Shown: positions 7,799 to 16,211 of the stretch, piece after piece
Layout of the letters: each line of letters starts with the position of its first letter
Numbering within the stretch: the first letter of the stretch is position 1
DNA from: UBA1672 sp050633285
GTDB lineage: Bacteria; Pseudomonadota; Alphaproteobacteria; Micavibrionales; Micavibrionaceae
Direction of reading: 5' to 3'
DNA: 64,000 nt
Assembly (NCBI GenBank): GCA_050633285.1
Contig: JBOEGG010000002.1
Coordinates: 248,001 to 312,000, forward strand
Notes under the pieces: model-generated
What the model was told of the DNA's origin: nothing
Databases searched by the model: none
The model's input: the letters and a program-made list of their open reading frames with translations, nothing else
Position numbers and translations under genes: made by a program

Positions 7799-9052
7799 TT
7801 AAGCAGCTTTCTCAGTTTTTTCGCTTAATGGCTTACCGTGTATGGCTGTGTTGTTTTTCAGGCGTACCGCATTGATTTTGATAAAGCCATCGGCATCTTT
7901 TTGATCATAACCACCTTCAACATCCATAGAGGATTGCTCAGGATCATAAAGTGCAATCGGTGATTTACGTGCGATCGGATATGCCACACCTTTGATCAAC
8001 TTGATCTGCACCGTACCTGTGTTTGTTTCTTGTGCTTTATCCATGAATGTCATTAACAGATCAAATTCAGGAGAGAACCAAAAACCGTTATAAATAAGCT
8101 CAGCCACTTTCAAAGACATTTGATCACGTAGCTTCATCACTTCACGGTCTAATGTCAGGCCTTCAAGGTCACGATGTGCTTTGTAGAGGATTTCACCGCC
8201 CGGTGTTTCATAAACGCCGCGGGATTTAATACCAACAAAACGGTTTTCAACCATGTCCAAACGACCGATGCCGTGCTTTGTGCCAAGCTCATTTAGGTAC
8301 TGGAACAACTCAACTGCACCTTCTTTAATAGTGCCGTCCGTTTGGTTTGTAACCTTTACAGGGATACCTTGTTCAAATTCAATACTCAATACATCCGCTT
8401 CATCAGGGGAGGCCGCAGTGCCGTTCGTACGGGAATATACATCCTCATCCGCGGCCGCATTCGGGTCTTCCAAAACACCGGCTTCATGTGAGATGTGAAG
8501 CATATTATCATCTTCAGAATATGGCTTCTTACGTGTCGCAGAAACAGGGATACCATATTGATCAGCATAGTTCAGCATGTCCTGACGCCCTTCGAAACGT
8601 GTCAGGAACTCATCCATTTTCCATGGCGCAAGAACTTCGATATCAGGCTTAAGCGCATAATAGGAAAGCTCGAAACGAACTTGGTCGTTTCCTTTACCTG
8701 TTGCACCATGTGATACAAACTGTGCGCCTTCTTTTTCGGCAATTTCGATTTGGCGTTTTGCAATGATCGGACGTGCCACAGATGTACCAAGCAAATAACG
8801 TCCCTCATATATAGCCTGTGATTTAACAGCTGCGAAAATATAATCGCGAACAAATTCTAACTTAAGGTCTTCGACATAAACTTTTGCCGCACCAAGTTTC
8901 AGAGCCTTCTCACGTGCTGTCTCGTAATCCTCATCCTGACCGACATCTGCGATATAGGCGATAACCTCATATCCTTCCTCGATAAACCATTTCAGGATAA
9001 TAGATGTGTCCAAACCACCGGAATAGGCGAGTACGATTTTACCTTTGCTCAT
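7799..9052 (-). CDS. argG: Argininosuccinate synthase
   Basis: Joins citrulline and aspartate with ATP to form argininosuccinate, the seventh arginine step, in the cytoplasm. 417 residues, family-normal length. The PP-loop ATP-binding motif AYSGGLDTS is at residues 9-17, the second signature GATGKGNDQVRFE near 115-127, and the substrate-binding segment with SRGVYETPGG near 270-280. It heads the minus-strand run argG, PhnA-domain, PiT-like, argH, YgjV-like, arsC. No clear operator was seen in the 53-base region before it. Confidence 0.97.
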   Translation of the reverse strand: MSKGKIVLAYSGGLDTSIILKWFIEEGYEVIAYIADVGQDEDYETAREKALKLGAAKVYVEDLKLEFVRDYIFAAVKSQAIYEGRYLLGTSVARPIIAKRQIEIAEKEGAQFVSHGATGKGNDQVRFELSYYALKPDIEVLAPWKMDEFLTRFEGRQDMLNYADQYGIPVSATRKKPYSEDDNMLHISHEAGVLEDPNAAADEDVYSRTNGTAASPDEADVLSIEFEQGIPVKVTNQTDGTIKEGAVELFQYLNELGTKHGIGRLDMVENRFVGIKSRGVYETPGGEILYKAHRDLEGLTLDREVMKLRDQMSLKVAELIYNGFWFSPEFDLLMTFMDKAQETNTGTVQIKLIKGVAYPIARKSPIALYDPEQSSMDVEGGYDQKDADGFIKINAVRLKNNTAIHGKPLSEKTEKAA

Positions 9053-9165
9053 GTGAACGCTCCTTATTTTTGCTGCGCCCCTGTTTTAGGGGAAAATAAT
9101 AGGAAATGGAAGGCTTTTTTGTTATTGCTAAGATGTACGGCTCTGTAACGAAATATAGGAAAAAC

Positions 9166-9576
9166 ATGGAACACGCATATATTGGTATCTTTGGCTATAT
9201 CACATGGATGATTATTCTGTTTGTACTGATGTTTTATGTTCGGGTGAAAGCCATAAATGAAGGGCTTTCATTTCGCAAAATCACACACACAAATGAGCAT
9301 ATATCAGATTTTGCCTATAGGGTGTCACGTGCGCATGCCAATTGTTGTGAGAATTTTCCAATATTGGTTGCCGTGATTTTTATCGCAGCAATGACAAACA
9401 CGCTTTTCGTTGTTAACCAGCTGGTCTATCTGTTTCTTGCCGCACGTATCGCACAATCTTGCGCACATCTTTCCTCAGGGCGTAAACGTGTAACCCTCAT
9501 TCGTGGGATATTTTTTTTGGTGCAGATTTGCCTGATTATTTACTGGATGGCAAGTATCTGGGTGAATGCATCTTAA
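9166..9576 (+). CDS. MAPEG-family membrane protein
   Basis: 136 residues with four membrane spans and the MAPEG (eicosanoid/glutathione metabolism) signature: a charged RVSRAHANCCENFP segment after helix 1, corresponding to the glutathione-contacting RAHxNxxE motif, and AARIAQSCAH before helix 4. Bacterial members are membrane glutathione S-transferase-like or uncharacterised. The frame is open upstream to 9106, but the ATG at 9166 is preferred: AGGA lies eight bases upstream and the family starts near this point. It stands alone between the two arg runs. Confidence 0.7.
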   Translation: MEHAYIGIFGYITWMIILFVLMFYVRVKAINEGLSFRKITHTNEHISDFAYRVSRAHANCCENFPILVAVIFIAAMTNTLFVVNQLVYLFLAARIAQSCAHLSSGRKRVTLIRGIFFLVQICLIIYWMASIWVNAS

Positions 9577-9720
9577 TCACATAGACGGTTTTTATTCTAT
9601 TCTTGGATAGTGCGCATTGAATACGGAGGTGTTCTTTTGTGCGTTTTTTCTTGCGGATACATGAGCAACTTTGGCTATTCTTGAGGAATATAATCTAGTT
9701 CTGAAAGAAGGAGAGAGATC

Positions 9721-10374
9721 ATGGCGAGTGTAAAAGTCAAAATTGATCGTGTTATATGTAACGTGACGGAGGACAACACAGGAGCCGATGAAGTTTATCT
9801 TATTGTAGCTGCTGCAAAAGATCCGAATGACCTATCTAACCCGAAAAAGGCGGTAGTAGGACGATTACCTGCCTTAACTCAAATCCCAAATCCGGGGGGA
9901 GGTGCACCAACTTTAAAAGCACCTACTAAGGAAATGAATAACGGCAACATTTGGGACCCTGATGCAGTCGTTGTGGATTTACCAACGGCAGGAGGACCGG
10001 TTCATGTCGGTGTATGGCTTATGGATCAGGATACCGCCGAAGATATTGAAGAAGACGATATCAAAAAGTTGCAAGAAGCCGTAGAGGGCGCAGGAACAGC
10101 CCTTGCTCCGGTTACAGAGGGCGTCTCGGCAGGTGGTGGAATGATTGCATCTGTCCTGATTGGCTTTATAGGGCGTCTTCTGATGTTTGATGCAGATGAC
10201 CTTTTAGGGTTTACAGACCCACCGTTCAGCACCCATGTGTTCTTAAATCCGGCAACTAATCCTAATTTACCCGCAGGGTGGCCGATTGGGCAGCGTGCAT
10301 TTCCACAATATTTTAAGGCGAACTTGGACGGCGCCGATTATGACGTGTTCTATACCGTGGTAATTGCTCCGTAA
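9721..10374 (+). CDS. Orphan protein with probable beta-sandwich N-terminus
   Basis: 217 residues with no signal peptide. The N-terminal part (1-60) reads as a beta domain with DRVICNVTEDNTGADEVYLIVAA, a pattern of a Cys-containing strand followed by an acidic D-x-x-G-x-DE turn. The middle (about 100-150) has an acidic helix and a Gly/Ala-rich hydrophobic segment (GGGMIASVLIGFIGRLLMF) that could pair with a membrane. The C-terminus has aromatic beta strands. A very strong Shine-Dalgarno (AAGGAGAG) precedes the ATG. I do not recognise the full-length protein and assign no function. Confidence 0.55.
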   Translation: MASVKVKIDRVICNVTEDNTGADEVYLIVAAAKDPNDLSNPKKAVVGRLPALTQIPNPGGGAPTLKAPTKEMNNGNIWDPDAVVVDLPTAGGPVHVGVWLMDQDTAEDIEEDDIKKLQEAVEGAGTALAPVTEGVSAGGGMIASVLIGFIGRLLMFDADDLLGFTDPPFSTHVFLNPATNPNLPAGWPIGQRAFPQYFKANLDGADYDVFYTVVIAP

Positions 10375-10405
10375 AATTAATCGGGCTGCGGCTGCGCTAT
10401 GTGAT

Positions 10406-11320
10406 CTAAAACCCTAACGGCTTTTGCAAGCGCACGCCCGCACCTTCCATACTCCATGCGAGAACGGCTTTTTGTGCATGAAGACGGTTTTCTGCTTCGT
10501 CATAAATAACACAAGCCTTGCTTTTCAGAACTTCTGGTGTCACTTCTTCGTTTTGATGGATCGGCATACAATGCATGAATATGGCATTATCATTTGCCTT
10601 GGCCATCAAATCTGAATTCACTTGATAGGGCAAGAATTTGTCAATTGTTTTGCCTTCTTCTCCCATGGAAACCCACGTATCTGTGACAATCACATCGGCG
10701 TTTGTCGCCGCTTGCATTGCATCGGCGTTATAGGATGCATTTGCCCCAGTCTTTTCAGGTTGTAAATCTTCCGGTGTTGAAATAGCAAGCTCAAAGTCCC
10801 AAATTGGAGCAGCTTGTTCAAATGTTTTACAAACATTGTTATAATCACCAAACCATGCAATTTTCTTTCCCTGCATATCGCCAAGGTTTTCTTCAATCGT
10901 CAGGATATCCGCCATGATTTGACAAGGGTGTGAGTCATTTGTCATGCCACTAATCACAGGAATTGACGTGTTACGGGAAAGCTCTTCCAATGTATCATGG
11001 TCACTCATTCTAATCATAATACCATCAACATAACGCGATAGAACCGCACCTGTATCCTCAATGCTTTCCGCACCTGTGATTTGCATTTCGCCCATGTTCA
11101 TCACCAATGTATGACCACCAAGCTGCTTCATCGCAAGCTCAAAGCTCATCCGTGTTCTGGTTGAACGCTTATCAAACACCATAGCAAGGGATAACCCCTC
11201 CATAATTTGCGGCGGAGAAAATTTCTCTGCTTTTAATGTATGGGCATGTTTGATAATGCCTTTTAATGTCTCGCCATCAATATCAGGCAAGTTGATAAAA
11301 TGTCTTACGTCGTTTGTCAT
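10406..11320 (-). CDS. argF: Ornithine carbamoyltransferase
   Basis: Transfers carbamoyl from carbamoyl phosphate to ornithine, giving citrulline. 304 residues, family-normal. The carbamoyl-phosphate loop STRTRMSFE is near 54-62, NMGEMQI follows, HPCQIMADILT near 132-142, and DTWVSMGEE near 215-223 is the ornithine loop. The catalytic Cys segment reads HCMPIHQNEEV rather than the common HCLPA form, which keeps the Cys. The DxxxSMG loop argues for ornithine rather than acetylornithine as substrate. It is the last gene of the DUF1611-like/argC/argB/DUF805/argD/argF run. Confidence 0.95.
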   Translation of the reverse strand: MTNDVRHFINLPDIDGETLKGIIKHAHTLKAEKFSPPQIMEGLSLAMVFDKRSTRTRMSFELAMKQLGGHTLVMNMGEMQITGAESIEDTGAVLSRYVDGIMIRMSDHDTLEELSRNTSIPVISGMTNDSHPCQIMADILTIEENLGDMQGKKIAWFGDYNNVCKTFEQAAPIWDFELAISTPEDLQPEKTGANASYNADAMQAATNADVIVTDTWVSMGEEGKTIDKFLPYQVNSDLMAKANDNAIFMHCMPIHQNEEVTPEVLKSKACVIYDEAENRLHAQKAVLAWSMEGAGVRLQKPLGF

Positions 11321-11344
11321 GACTTTAACCCCAGTCTGATCTTT

Positions 11345-12547
11345 TTAGTCTAATTCTTTCAATGTCTTTTCAATAATTGCTAGCGCTTCGTCCGCTTCTG
11401 CTTCACTTAGGAGAAGAGGAGGGGTCAGTCGTAACGTTGCCTTACCCGCTTGCGTCGCCATTAATCCGTTATTCTGTAACGCACCCAAAAGGTCTTTGAT
11501 ATTGAACGTCGTATCAATACCAATCATCAATCCTTTACCACGGATATCTGTGATTTTGTTGGATGAGCGTTGTATAGCCTCTAAACCATTAAATAATTTT
11601 TCTGAAACCTTATTCGCATGTGACAGAAAACCGTTACTCAAGATCTCCTTCATCACTGTTGCTGCCACAGCACACGCAAGTGGATTACCACCATATGTCG
11701 TGCCATGCGTTCCAACCTGAATGGCATCACCATATGGCTTTTTCGCAACCATCGCACCAACAGGGAAACCACCGCCCATGCCCTTTGCAAGACATGCAAT
11801 ATCCGGTTCAACCGCACCGTCAAATGCTTCATATGCGAAAAATGTGCCTAAACGTCCCATACCGGCTTGTATTTCATCAAAGATCAAACAGATATTTTGT
11901 TCATCACAAAGCGCACGCAAATCCGCCAAAAATTCCGGTGTTGCCGGGCTTAAACCACCTTCACCTTGAATAGGCTCAACAATAATTGTCGCCGTTTTAT
12001 CATTCACCAATGCTTTAACAGAGGCGATGTCATTAAAGTCCGCAAAGTGCACGCCATCCAGATATGGTTCGAAAAATGGCTGACTCAAACGTTTTTCCGT
12101 TACACTTGCCGCGCCATAAGTTCGCCCATGGAAAGAGTTTCTAAAGGCAATAATTTCATGACAGCCTTCGCCCTTATTATCATATGCCCATTTGCGCGCA
12201 CATTTTAGTGCGGCTTCTACACTCTCCGCACCACTATTGGAGAAATAAACAAGATCGAAACAGCTATTATCAATCAGGATTTGCGCCGCTTCCAACTTCT
12301 CTTTTGTTGCATAAGATGCCTGACAAGTCATAAGGCGCGCGGCTTGTGAATTCAGTGTTTCCAACATCGCAGGGTGCGCATGGCCTAATGAAGCCACCGC
12401 AATACCAGCCGCAAAATCCAGATATTTCGTACCATCCGTGTCATAGGAATAACACCCCGCACCACGATCCATAACAACAGGCTGCGCGTTATATGTCTTA
12501 ACCAAAATATCTTCGGTTCTTTTAATGATGTCTGTTGCGTTTGTCAT
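11345..12547 (-). CDS. argD: Acetylornithine aminotransferase
   Basis: Class-III PLP aminotransferase converting N-acetylglutamate semialdehyde to N-acetylornithine. 400 residues. NSGAESVEAALKCARKW is near 106-122, FHGRTYGA near 141-148, IFDEIQAGMGR near 226-236 carries the PLP-contacting Asp, and the Schiff-base Lys lies in CLAKGMGGG near 257-265. THGTTYGGNPLAC is also present. It precedes argF by 24 bases and follows a small DUF805 gene. Similar enzymes can also use succinyldiaminopimelate; the context favours arginine synthesis. Confidence 0.95.
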   Translation of the reverse strand: MTNATDIIKRTEDILVKTYNAQPVVMDRGAGCYSYDTDGTKYLDFAAGIAVASLGHAHPAMLETLNSQAARLMTCQASYATKEKLEAAQILIDNSCFDLVYFSNSGAESVEAALKCARKWAYDNKGEGCHEIIAFRNSFHGRTYGAASVTEKRLSQPFFEPYLDGVHFADFNDIASVKALVNDKTATIIVEPIQGEGGLSPATPEFLADLRALCDEQNICLIFDEIQAGMGRLGTFFAYEAFDGAVEPDIACLAKGMGGGFPVGAMVAKKPYGDAIQVGTHGTTYGGNPLACAVAATVMKEILSNGFLSHANKVSEKLFNGLEAIQRSSNKITDIRGKGLMIGIDTTFNIKDLLGALQNNGLMATQAGKATLRLTPPLLLSEAEADEALAIIEKTLKELD

Positions 12548-12574
12548 GTTTTTCTCTTGTTTTATTTGAGTTGT

Positions 12575-12997
12575 TTATGAATGATTCTTGCCTTTAAAGA
12601 ATAGTAAGACAATACCGTATGCAAGGCTTATCAAATTAAGGATAGTAGATACCGTTATAATGGTGGTAGGGTTTTTCTCCATGAAATCAACAAAAGTCAT
12701 GGCGTGTTCTGGTGATTGCATCATAAGCGTCATGCACAAACCGGGCAAGGACAGTGCTAATCCAATGACTGAATAATATACGTTTATACCGATATCCCTC
12801 AATCGCTTAACACTGAGAAGAAGTTGATAAGCGACGAGCACCATTATAAAGATAATAAGTACATCCGTTTCGCCCGTTACGCTAGGAGACAATGTAATAA
12901 CAGGTATAAACAGAATAAACGGCAATATAGCTGACAATAAAAAATAATTAAGTCTGCCTATTGTTCCATATCTAATATCTAAAAAGTGTAATATCAC
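12575..12997 (-). CDS. DUF805-like small membrane protein
   Basis: 140 residues with four membrane spans (near 19-36, 46-60, 75-93, 110-133). The first loop has GRLNYFL and the second VKRLRDIGIN, matching the GR-x-x-Y and R-x-x-DIG landmarks of DUF805 proteins. No function is established for the family. It lies two bases after the argB stop and 27 bases before argD, so it must be co-transcribed with the arginine genes. Its role there is unknown; an unrelated insertion into the operon is as likely as a transport or sensing role. Confidence 0.6.
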   Translation of the reverse strand: MILHFLDIRYGTIGRLNYFLLSAILPFILFIPVITLSPSVTGETDVLIIFIMVLVAYQLLLSVKRLRDIGINVYYSVIGLALSLPGLCMTLMMQSPEHAMTFVDFMEKNPTTIITVSTILNLISLAYGIVLLFFKGKNHS

Positions 12998-12999
12998 CT

Positions 13000-13905
13000 T
13001 TATTTCCCACCAATTACTTTTTGGACTTCTACTTCGTTCATATAGCTGTCTTTTTCTTCTTCATGGAGGAGCATTGTACCCGGGCCAACGGATTCGAATA
13101 TTTCCTTATGCAGGGCATTATCACGCAGGCCATTAATCAGGTGAATACGTTTAACACCGGCCTTAAGCGCATCAAGACAGTTCTCCATTTTTACCTTCAT
13201 ACCATCGGTAACGGTGCCATCGTCAATCAGGCCTGTAATCTCATCAGAACTAATCATCATGGCAGTTTCACCGCCAACTTTCACACCGTCAACATTGCTC
13301 ATGAAAATTAGCTTGTCGGCCTTAAGGCCGGTGGCAAGCGCCGTCGCAATTGTATCGGCGTTGATATTACACAAATCGCCATTTGCCGTGATGGACAGGC
13401 ATGGGCAGGCAATAAAGCCTGTAACCTTTAATTGACGCAGGATAGGGCGGATATTAACGCCGTGAATATCACCAACAAAGCCGTAATCAATCGGCTCTTT
13501 CGGGCGCAAGGCAATATTCATCCAATCCGCAGGAACTGCATTAAATGATAGCCCCTCCAGTTTATTGTGCTGCATCGCTTCATAAATACTAAGGGATAGC
13601 TTCCCGCCGATGACTTCTTTGATAATCTCAAGCGTTGCGCCGTCCGTAACACGGCGACCATTTTGACGTTTAACCCCAATGCCGCGCTTTTCTACCGCTG
13701 CATCAATCATTTCACCACCGCCATAAATCAAGATAACCTTGATACCATGGTGGGTTAGATCTCTGATATTGGCGATCAGGTTGTTACGCGCTTCTTCGTT
13801 TTCAATAACGCTACCGCTTGCCTTAATAATGAATAAGTTATCGCGGAACTTGCTCTCATAAAAAGCATTGATAAAAAAGTCAGGAAGTTTTTTGTTCTTT
13901 TTCAT
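13000..13905 (-). CDS. argB: Acetylglutamate kinase, divergent
   Basis: Phosphorylates N-acetylglutamate, the second arginine step. 301 residues of the amino-acid-kinase fold: IYGGGEMID near 59-67 is the glycine-rich substrate loop, NGRRVTDGATLEI near 81-93 is the acetylglutamate signature, and NINADTIATALA near 181-192 is the nucleotide-site segment. The N-terminus (FIIKASGSVIENEEAR) differs from the usual alphaproteobacterial VIKYGGxAM form and recalls kinase domains of the bifunctional NAGS-kinase type, but no acetyltransferase domain is attached. It is 12 bases downstream of argC. Confidence 0.85.
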   Translation of the reverse strand: MKKNKKLPDFFINAFYESKFRDNLFIIKASGSVIENEEARNNLIANIRDLTHHGIKVILIYGGGEMIDAAVEKRGIGVKRQNGRRVTDGATLEIIKEVIGGKLSLSIYEAMQHNKLEGLSFNAVPADWMNIALRPKEPIDYGFVGDIHGVNIRPILRQLKVTGFIACPCLSITANGDLCNINADTIATALATGLKADKLIFMSNVDGVKVGGETAMMISSDEITGLIDDGTVTDGMKVKMENCLDALKAGVKRIHLINGLRDNALHKEIFESVGPGTMLLHEEEKDSYMNEVEVQKVIGGK

Positions 13906-13917
13906 TATATCTATTCC

Positions 13918-14928
13918 TTATGGGTAAACAGGGCTAAGGTTTGACAGGCCAAGTGTCTCGTCATAGCCACACATAATATTCATATTCTGAACGGCACATC
14001 CTGCCGCTCCTTTAACCAGGTTATCAATCACGCCTTGTGCAACGATATTGCCGTTATTACCAATTTCAAAACTGACATCGGCGAAGTTTGATCCGACAAT
14101 ATTTGCTAAGGCAACTTGCTTTTGATAACGGATAAATTTTGTGCCTTTATAAACCTGCATCGCGCTATCAAGTGCATTTTGTGCATCAACACCGTCTTGT
14201 AAGGTAATAAAGGCTTGTCCGAAAATGCCGCGTGTGAAGGGGCCGGATGTCGGTACAAAATTCAACTGATCTTCGGTTATACCTGCGCTTTTGCATACTT
14301 CGGGAATATGGCGATGCTTATTGATGTTATAACTCTTCAAATTATGATTCCGCACAGGGTGGTGTGTGCCATCCGTTGCAGATTTCCCCGCGCCACTTGA
14401 TCCGGTAATACCGATAAAATCAGCTTTTTCAATTTTGCCTTTGAAAGGGTAGGTCAAAATCTGGCCGAGTAGGGCAAAGCATCCCGGGTTTGCCACCAAT
14501 TCCGCATCCACAATTTTATCATTCCCCGTAATTTCAGGCAGGCCATAAACCGCCTTTTCCAAAAGATCAGGGTAATTATGCGCTACAGCGTAATATTTTT
14601 CATAGGTCGGGACATCATCCAAACGGAAATCCGCAGACAAATCTATAATTTTCACTTTTCCATAGAGTGCAGCAACAGTGTCCTGCGCCGTTTTATGCGG
14701 AAGACAAAGGAAAACAATATCGCTATCTTCGGCAATTTGGTCAAGTGACGGGTTACTGACAACAATATCCATATGCGCCAGATGTGGGTAAACCTCACCA
14801 ATTGGCGTATTCTCATGTTGGCGTGATGTGACATGCGCAAAACTCACCTCCGGATGCGCATTTAACATCCGTAAAAGTTCTAAGCCTGTATAGCCCGTTA
14901 TGCCGATAATTGATATTCTTGTAGCCAT
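13918..14928 (-). CDS. argC: N-acetyl-gamma-glutamyl-phosphate reductase
   Basis: NADPH-dependent reduction of acetylglutamyl phosphate to the semialdehyde. From the chosen start, the N-terminus is MATRISIIGITGYTGLELLR, the Rossmann dinucleotide motif of the family. The catalytic Cys is in LVANPGCFALLGQ. SGAGKSATDGTH is the third landmark. The frame is open to an ATG at 14952, but the ATG at 14928 gives the family N-terminus. It overlaps the end of the DUF1611-like gene by 31 bases, so the two are tightly linked. Confidence 0.93.
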   Translation of the reverse strand: MATRISIIGITGYTGLELLRMLNAHPEVSFAHVTSRQHENTPIGEVYPHLAHMDIVVSNPSLDQIAEDSDIVFLCLPHKTAQDTVAALYGKVKIIDLSADFRLDDVPTYEKYYAVAHNYPDLLEKAVYGLPEITGNDKIVDAELVANPGCFALLGQILTYPFKGKIEKADFIGITGSSGAGKSATDGTHHPVRNHNLKSYNINKHRHIPEVCKSAGITEDQLNFVPTSGPFTRGIFGQAFITLQDGVDAQNALDSAMQVYKGTKFIRYQKQVALANIVGSNFADVSFEIGNNGNIVAQGVIDNLVKGAAGCAVQNMNIMCGYDETLGLSNLSPVYP

Positions 14929-15962
14929 CTTGAAATCACCAAATCCATCCATTCATTTGTCGGGTTAAAGGCGTTATAAACAATAACGTCCAGCTCATCT
15001 CTGATGATGCTTTGCCCAACCTGATTATCTGTTACAGGGCCACTGATGACATCAATCGGTAGACCTATTTCCGTACAACCTTTTGCAAGGCCAATTGCAC
15101 CAACGGGATCACCCGCACAACCAATATGCAAACGTACATTCTTTTGTATTTCCGGTGTTTCCAAAATTGCATTCACACCGTAACGCCCCATGAGACCATC
15201 ACCAAATTCAATAATAATCGCATCGGGTTTGTCTTTACTAAGGTGGTCAATTGCCCCTTTTGTCATGCGTACGATTGTCTCATCATCAATATTCGCCGTA
15301 GAGGGAATACCTGCATCAACAAATGAAACCGCATTATAAACACCATAATCCTGCATTTTATAAAGATCACGTAGCGCGCCAACACCGGTTAACTTCGTTC
15401 CGGCAAGCCTCATCCCCATACGTGTAAGTGCTTTGATAATCTCTGTCGCAACGGTTGTTTTACCGCTATCCATACTTGTTCCGGTAACAATGATAAGCGG
15501 TACATCACTCTTCATTGTGTCCTTGGGCATATAGACCATCTTTTGATTGATATTAAGTTGTTTACCCTTACGCGCAATACCGCCCAAAACTCTAATCCGT
15601 AAAGGATCACCAACTTCTTTGAGGTTGGCACTTGTACATTCACCGGCAACACCGCCAAAATTTAGAAGGTGAATGATATCACCGGGCTTTAGTGACGTTG
15701 GTAAATTTCCGACAAACCCTTTAAGTGCACGTCTTTGCCCCAAAGCTACGGCAATAATATCACCTTTTTTGAGCTTTGACATACGCCCTGAAGGAAGCTC
15801 AAGCTCATTATAAAGGCTTTTATCTTCCAGAACTTCTGCCGCTAGAACAGTACCCATCTCGCAAGAAAGGTTCGCATTCGGGTCGTCAATCAGTGTTTCA
15901 GTGTGTTTAAGTTCAAGGTTTTTTGTAACAGAACTAATTTTATCAATGAGTATTTTTGTCAT
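14898..15962 (-). CDS. DUF1611-like P-loop protein at the head of the arginine run
   Basis: 354 residues. The N-terminal domain (about 1-150) is beta-rich with SGRMSKLKKGDIIAVALGQRR-type segments (near 58-78). The C-terminal domain is a P-loop NTPase fold with GTSMDSGKTT (161-170), LAGTKLTGVG (near 186-195), DAGIPST (216-222), IEFGDGLMGRYGV (251-263) and CAGDPVGAIGLAKG. This arrangement fits the DUF1611 group. One member, DgcN, is reported to N-acetylate D-glutamate in D-glutamate catabolism. The gene overlaps argC, and the window has no argA or argJ, so a role in supplying N-acetylglutamate is an attractive inference only. A regulatory or nucleotide-dependent ligase role is also possible. 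Confidence 0.6.
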   Translation of the reverse strand: MTKILIDKISSVTKNLELKHTETLIDDPNANLSCEMGTVLAAEVLEDKSLYNELELPSGRMSKLKKGDIIAVALGQRRALKGFVGNLPTSLKPGDIIHLLNFGGVAGECTSANLKEVGDPLRIRVLGGIARKGKQLNINQKMVYMPKDTMKSDVPLIIVTGTSMDSGKTTVATEIIKALTRMGMRLAGTKLTGVGALRDLYKMQDYGVYNAVSFVDAGIPSTANIDDETIVRMTKGAIDHLSKDKPDAIIIEFGDGLMGRYGVNAILETPEIQKNVRLHIGCAGDPVGAIGLAKGCTEIGLPIDVISGPVTDNQVGQSIIRDELDVIVYNAFNPTNEWMDLVISRWLQEYQLSA

Positions 15963-16094
15963 ATTTTCATCTTCGTTTTGTAACTCGTAAAATGCCGTAA
16001 AAACGCTATGTAAGCAATTGATTTTTCAAGGGATCAAGCTTGTTTGCGGAAAAACATAAAATGTTATGAAATTGAAAAGAGAATAGGCAACATA

Positions 16095-16123
16095 AAACGC
16101 CCCGCAAAGTTGGATCTTAGCGG
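16095..16123 (-). terminator. Possible terminator of the yejB to ankyrin run
   Basis: On the minus strand CCGC-x-AAG and CTT-x-GCGG arms (16102-16105 and 16120-16123 as outer pairs) enclose a six-base loop. GGCGTTTT follows. The U-run is short and the hairpin lies about 90 bases past the stop, so this is moderate evidence. Confidence 0.4.
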
Positions 16124-16211
16124 CTTCGTCGTCGTAATTGTGTTGTTGCGTATCTAGTCATGCGCATATGAAAAACATATTTTATGGGGATGTGTCAAGG
16201 GTTCAACAACT

